From Akkermansiaceae bacterium UBA956 (lineage in GTDB: Bacteria > Verrucomicrobiota > Verrucomicrobiia > Verrucomicrobiales > Akkermansiaceae): a stretch of DNA of 64,000 nt. This document shows, piece after piece, positions 9,274 through 19,171 of the stretch (its first letter is position 1; every line of letters starts with the position of its first letter). The position numbers and the translations under genes were made by a program. A model generated the notes under the pieces. That model made no database searches. It saw nothing but the letters and a program-made list of their open reading frames with translations, and was not told where the DNA came from. The stretch spans positions 186,001-250,000 of the forward strand of contig DBCO01000027.1 in NCBI GenBank assembly GCA_002293145.1, in the 5' to 3' direction.

Positions 9274-10686
9274 TTATCGACGCAAAGTTGCCTCAAACAT
9301 CCCTACGAGCTCCTTGACCGAGTGATCGCTGCTGATTTGCTCGACGACTTTTTTGCATGCGTGGATTACTGTGCCATGATCGCGACCACCGAAAGCCTCG
9401 CCGATGTCCATGAGTGAGGACTTCGTGAGTTGACGGCTGAGATACATCGCCAACTGACGCGGATACGCAATACTCGCAGGACGACGGCGGCTGGTCATGT
9501 CAGCCAAACGCAAATCAAAATGCTCCGCTACGGCCTTTTGAATCGAATCAATCGTCACTTGCTTGGTTGCCTCCTCGCGCAGCAAATCACGCAGTAAATA
9601 CTCAACTTTTTCAAGAGGAACATGTTCACCAGCCAGCGATGAGTAGGTAGCAACGCGCATCAGCGCCCCTTCGAGGCGACGGACATTGCTGCGAATGTGT
9701 TGGGCGAGATAGGCTACGATACTGTCATCAAGCTTGACTTTCCATTCATCCATCTTGCGGCGTAGGATCGCCGTGCGGGTTTCTTCTTGGGGAATTTGCA
9801 ATTCCACCGTCAGTCCACACTCGAAGCGCGAAATGAGACGCGGCTCGAATTGTTTGATTTCACAGGCAGGACGATCGCACGAGAGAACCACTTGGCGCTG
9901 ACCATCGATGAGAGTGTTGAAGGTGTGGAAAAACTCCTCCTGCGAGCGTTCTTTGCCCGCGATGAACTGCACGTCATCGATGAGCATGAGCTCAGCCGTG
10001 CGGTAGCGTTTGCGAAATTTTTCGAGATCTCCTTTGCGCACCGCATCAATGAACTCGTTGGTGAATTTTTCGCAAGTGAGATAGACCACACGGGATTGAG
10101 GACGTGTGCGCAGCCATTCTTGACCGATGGCCTGCATCAAGTGAGTTTTGCCCAGTCCTGGTCCGCCGTGGATGAACAGCGGATTGTAGCCTACTGCTTT
10201 ATTTTTGGAGACCGCTTGGCACGCGGCATGAGCGAATTGACTGTTATTACCGACGACGAAACGCGAAAAACTATAGAGCGGATTCAGGCCTGCGGACTTA
10301 AGACGTTTTTCTAACGAATCATCCACGGTCAAAACGGGCTCATCGTCATCATGTTGAAAGGGTAATGTTGGTGAAATTGTGACTACCTCAGCATCATCGG
10401 CGCAAACCGAAATTTTGACTTCACGCATTCCGTAAACCGAGGCACAGGCCTCAACGAGTTCACCCCAATAATTTGTCTCGATCCATACCGAGTGAATATC
10501 GTTCGGGACACCGATAACCATGCGTTGCTCATCGACTGAGAGCAATCGGCAACTGCGGAACCAGCGCTGATAGGCATCAGCACTCACAAGCGATTTCAGT
10601 GTTTCTTGTACTTCCAGCCAGTCATGATCGATTGATTGTTTCGTTGAAGATAAATTTTTATTGGTGTCAAACTCCCCTGAGTCCAT
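9274..10686 (-). CDS. dnaA: Chromosomal replication initiator protein DnaA
   Basis: About 470 residues. DnaA binds origin boxes and melts DNA to start replication. Domain I (DWLEVQETLKSLVSADAYQRW) is followed by a linker and the AAA+ domain with Walker A GGPGLGKTH, Walker B LMLIDDVQF and the arginine-finger region. Domain IV carries the DnaA signature DIGEAFGGRDHGTVIHACKK. Three in-frame starts exist: TTG at 10791, ATG at 10728 and ATG at 10686. The last is chosen because the DNA before it is A/T-rich like an untranslated leader and domain I follows at a normal distance. No convincing cluster of DnaA boxes is visible beside the gene, and dnaN is not adjacent, so the origin may lie elsewhere. 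Confidence 0.96.
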   Translation of the reverse strand: MDSGEFDTNKNLSSTKQSIDHDWLEVQETLKSLVSADAYQRWFRSCRLLSVDEQRMVIGVPNDIHSVWIETNYWGELVEACASVYGMREVKISVCADDAEVVTISPTLPFQHDDDEPVLTVDDSLEKRLKSAGLNPLYSFSRFVVGNNSQFAHAACQAVSKNKAVGYNPLFIHGGPGLGKTHLMQAIGQEWLRTRPQSRVVYLTCEKFTNEFIDAVRKGDLEKFRKRYRTAELMLIDDVQFIAGKERSQEEFFHTFNTLIDGQRQVVLSCDRPACEIKQFEPRLISRFECGLTVELQIPQEETRTAILRRKMDEWKVKLDDSIVAYLAQHIRSNVRRLEGALMRVATYSSLAGEHVPLEKVEYLLRDLLREEATKQVTIDSIQKAVAEHFDLRLADMTSRRRPASIAYPRQLAMYLSRQLTKSSLMDIGEAFGGRDHGTVIHACKKVVEQISSDHSVKELVGMFEATLRR

Positions 10687-11012
10687 AGGTTTAATTTTTT
10701 TTGAAATTTTGCCATCCCCGTGATCCATGGTGAAACAGAATTCACGTGAGGCGAGAGGGAAATTACCGAAATCAGAGAAAGAAAAAATCAAAAAATTTCA
10801 ACCCGTTTGTAGATGCTTCGCTAGCCCTCATACCACGGGTGTTCCACACGATGAAATTTTAAAAAGTTTGCGTTAGAGACCTTTAACTTCTCTTGATTTT
10901 TCAGCAAGCGCCAATTCAACAAATCAGCTACATCCCTTATAACATTGCTGTTTTTTCGCTTTCCTTACGCTTTGTCTTGAGTGTTTCTCCAGATGTGGTG
11001 AGAATCAGGTTC

Positions 11013-12758
11013 ATGCGAGACTATGCGTTGGACCTGATCATTGTGGGTGTGTATTTCACTGTCATTATTGGCATTGGTTTGCGTGCCTCTCGGGGACAAA
11101 AAACGATGGAGACTTACGCCCTGGGTGATCGCTCGATGCCATGGTGGGCGGTGCTTGCATCGATCCTTGCGTCAGAGATTTCAGCTGGCACATTTTTGGG
11201 CACACCCGGTGAAGGATTTGCGAAGCGAAATTTTGTCTATGCGCAGTTGGTGATCGGCACGATTTTAGCACGATTGCTCGTCGCTGCGATTTTCATCAAG
11301 CCATTTTACAAATACTCCGTGGTGAGCATTTACGAGTTTCTGGAAATCCGTTTTGGCAAACTCACACGCCGCATGGCCTCCTTCGTCTTCTTGCTAACGC
11401 GTTCGCTTGCCAGTGGTTCACGCATATTCGTAGCGGCGATTCTTTTAGTCCTTGCATGGCAAATGGTGCATCCCGAGTTTGCCAAAATGACGCCCGACGA
11501 GCGCTTCGGGCAAGAGTTAATGATCTATGCGGTATCAGTCATTCTGATTACGGGCCTAACCGCGCTCTACACCACGCTCGGTGGCATCAAGGCAGTGGTC
11601 TGGACCGATCTGATCCAAGTCAGCCTGATGTTTGGAGCTGCGATCTACGTGTTCTTTTGGTTGCTCGGCAAAACGGGCGGATGGGCACCATTCGTCGCAG
11701 AAATCAAAACGCCGATTTTTGTGGATACGGGCATCAAGCCTGAACATTCATTTGGCCAATCGATCAAGCACATTCTCGAACAAGAATACACGATCTGGGC
11801 TGCATTGTTGGGTTCAATCTTCACCACGCTCGCCACTCACGGCACCGACCAAGACATGGTGCAGCGGATGCTGACATCGAAGGATGCCAAGCGCGGGCAA
11901 CGTGCGGTGATTGTCTCGGGCCTCGTTGATCTGCCTGTGGTCGTTGGGTTTCTTGCGATCGGCATTCTCATTTATCGATTCTACCAGATTAATCCTGATG
12001 GCGCTCCGACGAACGATGTTTTTGCATGGTTCATGCTCCATGACCTTTCGCCCGGTCTGCGTGGACTGATAGCAGCAGGACTTTTTGCCACTGCCATGGG
12101 CTCACTCTCCACCGCGCTGAATGCACTGGCCACGACCTTCACCAAGGACTGGTATCTCGGTGTTTTTCGACCAAAAGCAACATCCGAAGAACAGATGAAA
12201 GCCGCGCGTGTCTCGACGGTTGTTTTCGCCGTGTTGCTCGCCTTGATTGGCATTGGTACTGCGTTCATCAAGCTGAAAAACCCTGAACTACGAATCATTC
12301 CGATTGTGTTAGGCTCATTCGGTTACACCTATGGCTCGTTGCTCGGCATTTTCCTCGTCGGCATGCTCACCAAAAACCGGGGCACTTGTCGCGGCAACAG
12401 CATCGCCATGATCGCGGGGCTCTGCGCTACTTTGTTCCTTAGCGGCGCACACAATGACGTGTATGATATTTTTCATGACAAAGAAGCTCGCCTCCGCAAT
12501 GCCGTGAAAGCCCTGCACCTTGCCTCCGCCGATCCATCCAAGGTAAGCGCCGAAGCCATCGCTAGCAAAGCGCGGCTTCCCTTAGAGGAACTCCCCCAAA
12601 TTTCCCAACATCACAACGCTCAGGCGCCGCTCTTTTCGCCCACATGGCTTCCCACCGTTTCCTTTACTTGGCGCATCATGATCGGCACGCTCTTCACGGT
12701 GGGAGTGGCTCTATTGTTCGGCCAAAGACGCGAAACTCTCGTCGCTCTAAAAGAATAA
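11013..12758 (+). CDS. Sodium:solute symporter family transporter
   Basis: A 581-residue polytopic membrane protein with about 13-14 hydrophobic segments. N-terminal family hallmarks are LDLIIVGVYFTVIIGIGLRA, then ETYALGDRSMPWWAV and SAGTFLGTPGEGF. Members couple sodium uptake to import of sugars, amino acids or related solutes (SGLT/PutP fold). The conserved GLFATAMGSLSTALNALA segment near residue 360 corresponds to the helix 8 sodium-site region. The substrate cannot be assigned. The ATG at 11013 begins just before the first membrane helix; earlier in-frame codons would add an implausible leader. It is divergent from dnaA and 48 bases upstream of kdsB. Confidence 0.9.
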   Translation: MRDYALDLIIVGVYFTVIIGIGLRASRGQKTMETYALGDRSMPWWAVLASILASEISAGTFLGTPGEGFAKRNFVYAQLVIGTILARLLVAAIFIKPFYKYSVVSIYEFLEIRFGKLTRRMASFVFLLTRSLASGSRIFVAAILLVLAWQMVHPEFAKMTPDERFGQELMIYAVSVILITGLTALYTTLGGIKAVVWTDLIQVSLMFGAAIYVFFWLLGKTGGWAPFVAEIKTPIFVDTGIKPEHSFGQSIKHILEQEYTIWAALLGSIFTTLATHGTDQDMVQRMLTSKDAKRGQRAVIVSGLVDLPVVVGFLAIGILIYRFYQINPDGAPTNDVFAWFMLHDLSPGLRGLIAAGLFATAMGSLSTALNALATTFTKDWYLGVFRPKATSEEQMKAARVSTVVFAVLLALIGIGTAFIKLKNPELRIIPIVLGSFGYTYGSLLGIFLVGMLTKNRGTCRGNSIAMIAGLCATLFLSGAHNDVYDIFHDKEARLRNAVKALHLASADPSKVSAEAIASKARLPLEELPQISQHHNAQAPLFSPTWLPTVSFTWRIMIGTLFTVGVALLFGQRRETLVALKE

Positions 12759-12806
12759 TATCTTGCCATCGCGCTTCACTCACTGCTAACCATATCCTCC
12801 GTAACC

Positions 12807-13574
12807 GTGATTTCTTCACCTACTCATATCGCAGGCATTCTTCCCGCTCGCTGGGGCTCCACTCGCTTCCCCGGCAAGCCGCTTCATCGACTCGCCGGTA
12901 AAACGCTCATCCAACACGTCTGGGAACGCTGCATGGAATGTCGCATGCTCGATAGCATCGTCATTGCCACCGACGACGAACGCATTCGTGACGAGGCCCT
13001 TTCCTTCGGCGCTAAGGTCACCATGACTGCCGCCGATCACCCCACCGGCACTGACCGGATTGCCGAGGCCGTGCTTGCCATTCCCGAGGCCACGCACATC
13101 ATCAACATCCAAGGCGACGAACCGCTGATCGATCCCACACTCATCGATGAACTCGCATCAGCTCTCGCAAACGATGCTGCTTTGCCGATGGTAACCGCCG
13201 CTAATCCCATTGACGACGATAGCGTATTACACGATCCTAATGTCGTCAAGGTCGTGCTCGATCTCAACGGTCATGCGCTGTATTTCTCTCGCTCGCCCCT
13301 GCCCTTCCAACGCAACAAACCTACTGGCCTCAAGCTCTATCGCCATAAAGGCATTTACGGTTATCGCCGCGATTTTCTTGAAACATTCATAACATGGCCA
13401 CCTTCTCTGTTAGAGCAAGCAGAATCGTTAGAACAACTGCGAGCTCTAGAAAACGGTGCACGCATCAAGGTCATCGTCACGCTCGATGACTCCATCGGTC
13501 TCGATACGCCCGAGCAGGCTGCACTGATTGAAGCCCAATTACTTTCACGCCCCTCACACAACACCAAACACTGA
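12807..13574 (+). CDS. kdsB: 3-deoxy-manno-octulosonate cytidylyltransferase (CMP-KDO synthetase)
   Basis: A 255-residue nucleotidyltransferase that activates KDO with CTP for lipopolysaccharide inner-core synthesis, so the cell has an LPS-bearing outer membrane. Motifs are the N-terminal CTP-binding ILPARWGSTRFPGKPL, then NIQGDEPLIDP near residue 100 and FSRSPLPFQR near 160, all in family order. The GTG at 12807 gives a short leader directly before the Rossmann motif. pyrG, which makes the CTP substrate, starts 13 bases downstream; a kdsB-pyrG pairing is common and suggests one operon. Confidence 0.94.
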   Translation: MISSPTHIAGILPARWGSTRFPGKPLHRLAGKTLIQHVWERCMECRMLDSIVIATDDERIRDEALSFGAKVTMTAADHPTGTDRIAEAVLAIPEATHIINIQGDEPLIDPTLIDELASALANDAALPMVTAANPIDDDSVLHDPNVVKVVLDLNGHALYFSRSPLPFQRNKPTGLKLYRHKGIYGYRRDFLETFITWPPSLLEQAESLEQLRALENGARIKVIVTLDDSIGLDTPEQAALIEAQLLSRPSHNTKH

Positions 13575-13587
13575 TCCTAACTACACT

Positions 13588-15210
<1,623 letters not shown>

Positions 15211-15282
15211 GCCCGAGAGCGATGAGTGCATTTTGCTGATTTTGCGATTGGTCTTTTCAATCATCCCTGCTACACCAAGCGC

Positions 15283-15621
15283 GTGGACGATATTACCAGC
15301 GAACGAGATCACGGCGTGCAGCCATTAGACCAACTCATGAATGAGTGGGGTCTGAGCAACCATGGCCTCGTCGAAGCATCCCCCGAGCAACTCAATCACA
15401 AGCAAGTGCAAAAGGCCCGCAAAGGCCGTCAACTCACCTTGCACATCATGCAAAAAGTCATGCGCGGCCTCAACATTGCGATCTGGAATCAGCTCTCGAA
15501 GGAGCAAAAGGAGACGTATTTTGAGTATCCGCACCACTGGCTTTTTACCTACGCCAAAGGCTACCAATCTGGTCGCGTTGATCCGAATGAAGCGCTCAAG
15601 GAGAGCCTTCGTCAGTCATGA
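15283..15621 (+). CDS. Small conserved HTH-like protein of unknown function
   Basis: About 112 residues. The N-terminal half (PLDQLMNEWGLSNHGLVEAS, then QLNHKQVQKARKGRQLT) has the spacing and charge of an XRE-like helix-turn-helix, followed by a helical LHIMQKVMRGLN and an aromatic C-terminus (YFEYPHHWLFTYAKGY). I do not recognise a named family; similar small proteins seem common in Verrucomicrobia. Start alternatives are ATG at 15226 and GTG at 15283; the GTG is chosen because it still includes the whole HTH-like segment. Its stop overlaps the next ATG by four bases (ATGA), so it is translationally coupled to the FAD oxidoreductase. Confidence 0.65.
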   Translation: MDDITSERDHGVQPLDQLMNEWGLSNHGLVEASPEQLNHKQVQKARKGRQLTLHIMQKVMRGLNIAIWNQLSKEQKETYFEYPHHWLFTYAKGYQSGRVDPNEALKESLRQS

Positions 15622-16616
15622 AGCCCCCGACCATCGTTGGTTCAGGCACAGCTGGCATCTGCCTCGCTTGGCAATTTTGGTTCAGGGGATTCCCCTTTCG
15701 GCTCATCGATTCAGGTATTCGGGGCAGTTCTCATGTCGCCGCAGGATTGATCAATCCCGTATCGGGAAAAAATTGCACAGTTCCCGAAGACTACGCCCTG
15801 CATTTCTCGCAAGCCGAAGATTTTTATCAGCGGATCGAATCGATTCTGCATACAACCTTTTGGCATCCGTTAGAAATAATTCGCCTAATCGCCGAGCGCG
15901 ATGATCACAAGCTCGGAAAAAAAATGCGCGAAGGCGATGCTTCCGCTTGGGTCATTCGCAAGTTGGATGAATCTCCCTGGCCCGATTCCTGCGCTTACCT
16001 CTTGCACCACGGAGCGCGTCTGAATGTCGCGCAATTTCTCGCGAGCAGCCTGGCATTTTTCCAACAACAGGGCCTCGTCGAGATGCGACTCATCGATCCT
16101 GATACATTGCCTAACAGCGAGATTTTCGTCTGGTGCGGCGGTGCTAAGGGATTGCTCGATCAGGTGCCCGTCGCCTGGCAACATCGAAGCGCCAAAGGTG
16201 AAATCCTCACCGTTGAAGCACCGCAGTGGCAACAACAGCGCATGATCACGGGGCGGAATTGGCTCATACCACTGGGCCAAGATCAATACAAAATTGGTGC
16301 ATCATACGAGTGGGATTTTCTTCACTCGGAGCCGACGCCTGCTGGACTAGAATTTCTGAAAGAGATCGCACGAGACCTCGGTGGCGAAAATTTTTCCATT
16401 ATCAATCATGAGGCAGGCATTCGACCGATCGTCCGCAAAAGCAAGCCTGTAGCTGGACTGATTTCTCCCACTTGTGGCGTATTCAACGGACTGGGTTCGA
16501 AGGGCTCACTAACCGCTCCTTGGGCCTCGGCGCATCTCGCGGCCGAAATCATCGATGGCATACCCATCGAATCAGGCTTGAGTGCCAGCACCTACTTTGC
16601 TAGCATTGCGCGCTGA
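15618..16616 (+). CDS. FAD-dependent oxidoreductase of the DAO family (possible MnmL-like tRNA-modification enzyme)
   Basis: A 332-residue flavoprotein. An N-terminal Rossmann fingerprint (VGSGTAGICLAWQF) is followed by AAGLINPVSGKN, and a late GLGSKGSLTAPWAS segment closes the FAD site, as in the D-amino-acid/glycine oxidase family to which the MnmC oxidase domain belongs. It is too short to carry a methyltransferase half. The separate methyltransferase MnmM follows 13 bases later. In Bacillus subtilis a DAO-family oxidase (MnmL) and MnmM together replace bifunctional MnmC in mnm5s2U synthesis. By context this gene could be the oxidase that removes the carboxymethyl group from cmnm5U. That role is inference; the FAD-oxidoreductase call is secure. 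Confidence 0.75.
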   Translation: MKPPTIVGSGTAGICLAWQFWFRGFPFRLIDSGIRGSSHVAAGLINPVSGKNCTVPEDYALHFSQAEDFYQRIESILHTTFWHPLEIIRLIAERDDHKLGKKMREGDASAWVIRKLDESPWPDSCAYLLHHGARLNVAQFLASSLAFFQQQGLVEMRLIDPDTLPNSEIFVWCGGAKGLLDQVPVAWQHRSAKGEILTVEAPQWQQQRMITGRNWLIPLGQDQYKIGASYEWDFLHSEPTPAGLEFLKEIARDLGGENFSIINHEAGIRPIVRKSKPVAGLISPTCGVFNGLGSKGSLTAPWASAHLAAEIIDGIPIESGLSASTYFASIAR

Positions 16617-16629
16617 TTTTCTTCCTCTC

Positions 16630-17208
16630 ATGCATCCATTTTTTCCCCGACCTACCCAACTCGCCCAAAACTGGATCGCTCAGATCCTGCGACCTGGAGA
16701 TGTCGCCATCGATGCCACACTTGGCAATGGAAACGATGCCCTTTTTCTTGCTCGTTGCGTCGGACCTAACGGAAAAGTGCATGGCTTCGATGTGCAAGCC
16801 GCAGCCCTATGCACATCGACAGAACTTTTCGAGAAAAACCAAATCCCGCAGGATCAATACTCCTGGCATCTGCTATCTCATACGGAAATGCAACAAGTCG
16901 TCACCGCACCCGTGCGCGCCGTGATGTTCAACCTCGGCTACCTGCCCAGAGAAGATCACAACGTCATCACACAAAGCACAGAAACATTGCTCGCGCTGGA
17001 GGCCGCATGCTCATTGATCGACCGCGGTGGCATCATCACGATCGTGTGTTATCCTGGTCATGCAGGTGGCGATGCCGAAACCGCCGAAGTTATTGCATGG
17101 GCCGACAAACAAGGAGCGGCGTGGCACGTAGTGGTCTATGAAAAGCGGGCGACTTTGCGTAAAGCTCCCATTCTCATCGCCATGCAAAAGAAAGGAGCAG
17201 ACACATGA
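16630..17208 (+). CDS. mnmM: tRNA (mnm5s2U34)-methyltransferase MnmM (YtqB family)
   Basis: A 192-residue Rossmann methyltransferase. The SAM-binding motif is AIDATLGNGNDALFLA near residue 30, and the family-diagnostic block MFNLGYLPREDHNVIT lies near 100, followed by GGIITIVCYPGHAGGDAE. This order matches B. subtilis YtqB/MnmM closely, older annotations of which read rRNA methylase. The enzyme methylates nm5s2U34 to mnm5s2U34 in several tRNAs. The ATG giving MHPFFPRP is chosen over one 48 bases upstream that lies inside the preceding gene. Its stop overlaps the ribD start by four bases (ATGA). Confidence 0.85.
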   Translation: MHPFFPRPTQLAQNWIAQILRPGDVAIDATLGNGNDALFLARCVGPNGKVHGFDVQAAALCTSTELFEKNQIPQDQYSWHLLSHTEMQQVVTAPVRAVMFNLGYLPREDHNVITQSTETLLALEAACSLIDRGGIITIVCYPGHAGGDAETAEVIAWADKQGAAWHVVVYEKRATLRKAPILIAMQKKGADT

Positions 17209-18221
17209 GCAACGACGCGCACTGGATGGCGATGGCGCTGGAAGAAGCGCGCAAAGGCATCGGTAAAACCACGCCGAATCCACCTGTGGGCTCTGTGATT
17301 GTCAAAGATGGCATTTTGTTAGGCAAAGGCTGGCATCGCAAAGCGGGCACACCTCATGCCGAACGCGTGGCCCTAGCCGATGCCCGCGAGCGCCATGGCG
17401 ATGCCGCTCTGCGTGGTGCCAGTGCCTATGTCACCCTCGAACCCTGCTCCACGCACGGCCGCACTCCGCCCTGCGTGCAAGGATTGATCGAAGCCAGCAT
17501 CAGCGAAGTGATCTATGCCTGTGAAGACCCCAACCCTGCGCATGCTGGACGGGCAGATCAGATCCTAACAAAAAATCAGATTGTCGTTCGCAAAAACATC
17601 TTACGCGAAGAAGCCGAAGCCATTCTGCGACCCTTTGCCAAAGTTCATAGAACTGGTTTGCCTTGGGTCATCCTCAAGACCGCGATGAGTCTGGACGGCC
17701 GCATCACCCGCCCCGCAGGAGAAAGCTCGTGGCTCACAAGTGAGGCTGCACGACTCGACGTACAGCATTTGCGCAGCGAAGTGGACATGATTCTCACCAG
17801 CGGCGAAACCGTTCGCCGCGATCACCCAGCTCTGACGATTCGAGTGCCCGAACTCAGCGCAGGCCGCGAGCAACCATGGCGTTTGGTCATCAGTCAGCAC
17901 CCAGATACTCTACCGATCACGGCACCATTGTTTGCCGATGAATGGAAAAACCGCACGCTGGTGCGCGGCGGTGATCTTACGCAAATTCTTCGCACTTGCG
18001 TCATCCAGCAAGGAATCCTCTCAGTGCTCGTCGAAGCAGGCGGCAAGCTCGCCGCAGAACTCTTGCAGCACAATCTCGTGGATGAGGTCGTCACCTATCT
18101 CGCACCAATGATCACAGGAGGATTACCGGCCATTGCCGGAGAAATAAGCCATCCCCACAAGCTCAAAAACATCGTATGGAGCCAACTCGGCCCCGATGTG
18201 AAGTTACGTGGGCTAATCTGA
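17205..18221 (+). CDS. ribD: Riboflavin biosynthesis bifunctional deaminase/reductase RibD
   Basis: A 338-residue fusion enzyme. It catalyses the second and third steps of riboflavin synthesis: zinc-dependent deamination of the pyrimidine, then NADPH reduction of the ribose side chain. The N-terminal deaminase has the zinc ligands in HAERVAL near residue 49 and EPCSTHGRTPPC near 75. The reductase domain begins at VILKTAMSLDGRIT and ends with LVEAGGKLAAELL and VDEVVTYLAPMI. The length is a little short of E. coli RibD but both domains are complete. It is coupled to mnmM by an ATGA overlap. No FMN riboswitch is seen before it. Confidence 0.94.
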   Translation: MSNDAHWMAMALEEARKGIGKTTPNPPVGSVIVKDGILLGKGWHRKAGTPHAERVALADARERHGDAALRGASAYVTLEPCSTHGRTPPCVQGLIEASISEVIYACEDPNPAHAGRADQILTKNQIVVRKNILREEAEAILRPFAKVHRTGLPWVILKTAMSLDGRITRPAGESSWLTSEAARLDVQHLRSEVDMILTSGETVRRDHPALTIRVPELSAGREQPWRLVISQHPDTLPITAPLFADEWKNRTLVRGGDLTQILRTCVIQQGILSVLVEAGGKLAAELLQHNLVDEVVTYLAPMITGGLPAIAGEISHPHKLKNIVWSQLGPDVKLRGLI

Positions 18222-18302
18222 GACATCAGACTTTCAGACGTAAGACATTACGAACAATTTACTCTCTGATCACTGCTGACTGATCGCTCAACACTTTTTC
18301 GG

Positions 18303-18905
18303 TTACTTCTCCAACGCCTGACACAGCCAAGCAATCCGCGCAGCAGGTGATTCCATTTCGAGCAGATTTTGCCGCATTTCAATGTCATGAATGAATTGTT
18401 GCGAAACAATGTCGGCCAAAATCACCGGATCATCGGTGCGATGCAGTAGCTCCATCACCGATTTGCGAACTTCCTCTGGCAATTCTGGGATCGCATCTTC
18501 CACGCATCCGCGCAATGTCGTCGTAGCCGCAGCCGCTTGGTGTGGTGGCTCGAAGATTGCCGGAATCGGTTCAATTTCGGCATAAGGGTAGGATTTCCCC
18601 TCGATCCAACGCAGGAATTTCACCCGTATCACCCCATGCAGCAACAAATTCGAGGTGCCATCCTCTTGCTCATGGGAAGCACGCACAATGCCAATCGTGC
18701 CCACCCCAGCTGCGGATTGCTCAGGATCTTCCGAATCGTTCAATCGATTGCACACCGCAAAAAAACAATGCCCATCAATCGTTTCCTGCAACATCTCACG
18801 ATAACGTGGCTCAAAAATACGCAGCGGCAGTCCGCCATGAGGAAACAACACACAATCGGGAAGAATCATCACTCCCACTTGCTCCGGTAGATGTAGTGCA
18901 GACAT
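18303..18905 (-). CDS. LON peptidase substrate-binding domain-containing protein
   Basis: A 200-residue protein with only the N-terminal LON substrate-recognition domain. It opens LPDCVLFPHGGLPLRIFEPR, then YREMLQETIDGHCFFAV and GTIGIVRASHEQEDG. No AAA+ or protease domain follows. Stand-alone members are widespread and are thought to bind proteins; no reaction is known. The leader on its own strand reads CTAACAAAAA directly before the ATG, with no Shine-Dalgarno. It converges on ribD and is divergent from thrS. Confidence 0.85.
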   Translation of the reverse strand: MSALHLPEQVGVMILPDCVLFPHGGLPLRIFEPRYREMLQETIDGHCFFAVCNRLNDSEDPEQSAAGVGTIGIVRASHEQEDGTSNLLLHGVIRVKFLRWIEGKSYPYAEIEPIPAIFEPPHQAAAATTTLRGCVEDAIPELPEEVRKSVMELLHRTDDPVILADIVSQQFIHDIEMRQNLLEMESPAARIAWLCQALEK

Positions 18906-19171
18906 TTTTTGTTAGATAAAAGGTGAAAAAACTCGAGCGCTAGTCGCTCCGCAGTTCTTAATCATGCCACAGCTTCCCATTCTTGCAAATCGCGGATCAA
19001 ATCCCCAACGCCATGGCACGGACGCAGGACGATTGTGACCTCATTTTAACCGAGGAAAAGCCGAAAGATGGAAAACCTCAGCAGAAAGCGCGACATCTTG
19101 GCAGCATTCTTCGCCCATGGTGCATTTTGACGTTGAAAACACCCGCCATTTGATGCTTGCTCACGTCACGT

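Noticed and set aside
10792..11012. oriC next to dnaA
   Set aside because: Only one weak DnaA-box-like word (TGTTCCACA) and no AT-rich unwinding repeats; not enough to call an origin.
15226..15282. ATG start at 15226 for the HTH-like gene
   Set aside because: It adds residues that do not look like part of the fold; the GTG at 15283 keeps all conserved text. Not certain.
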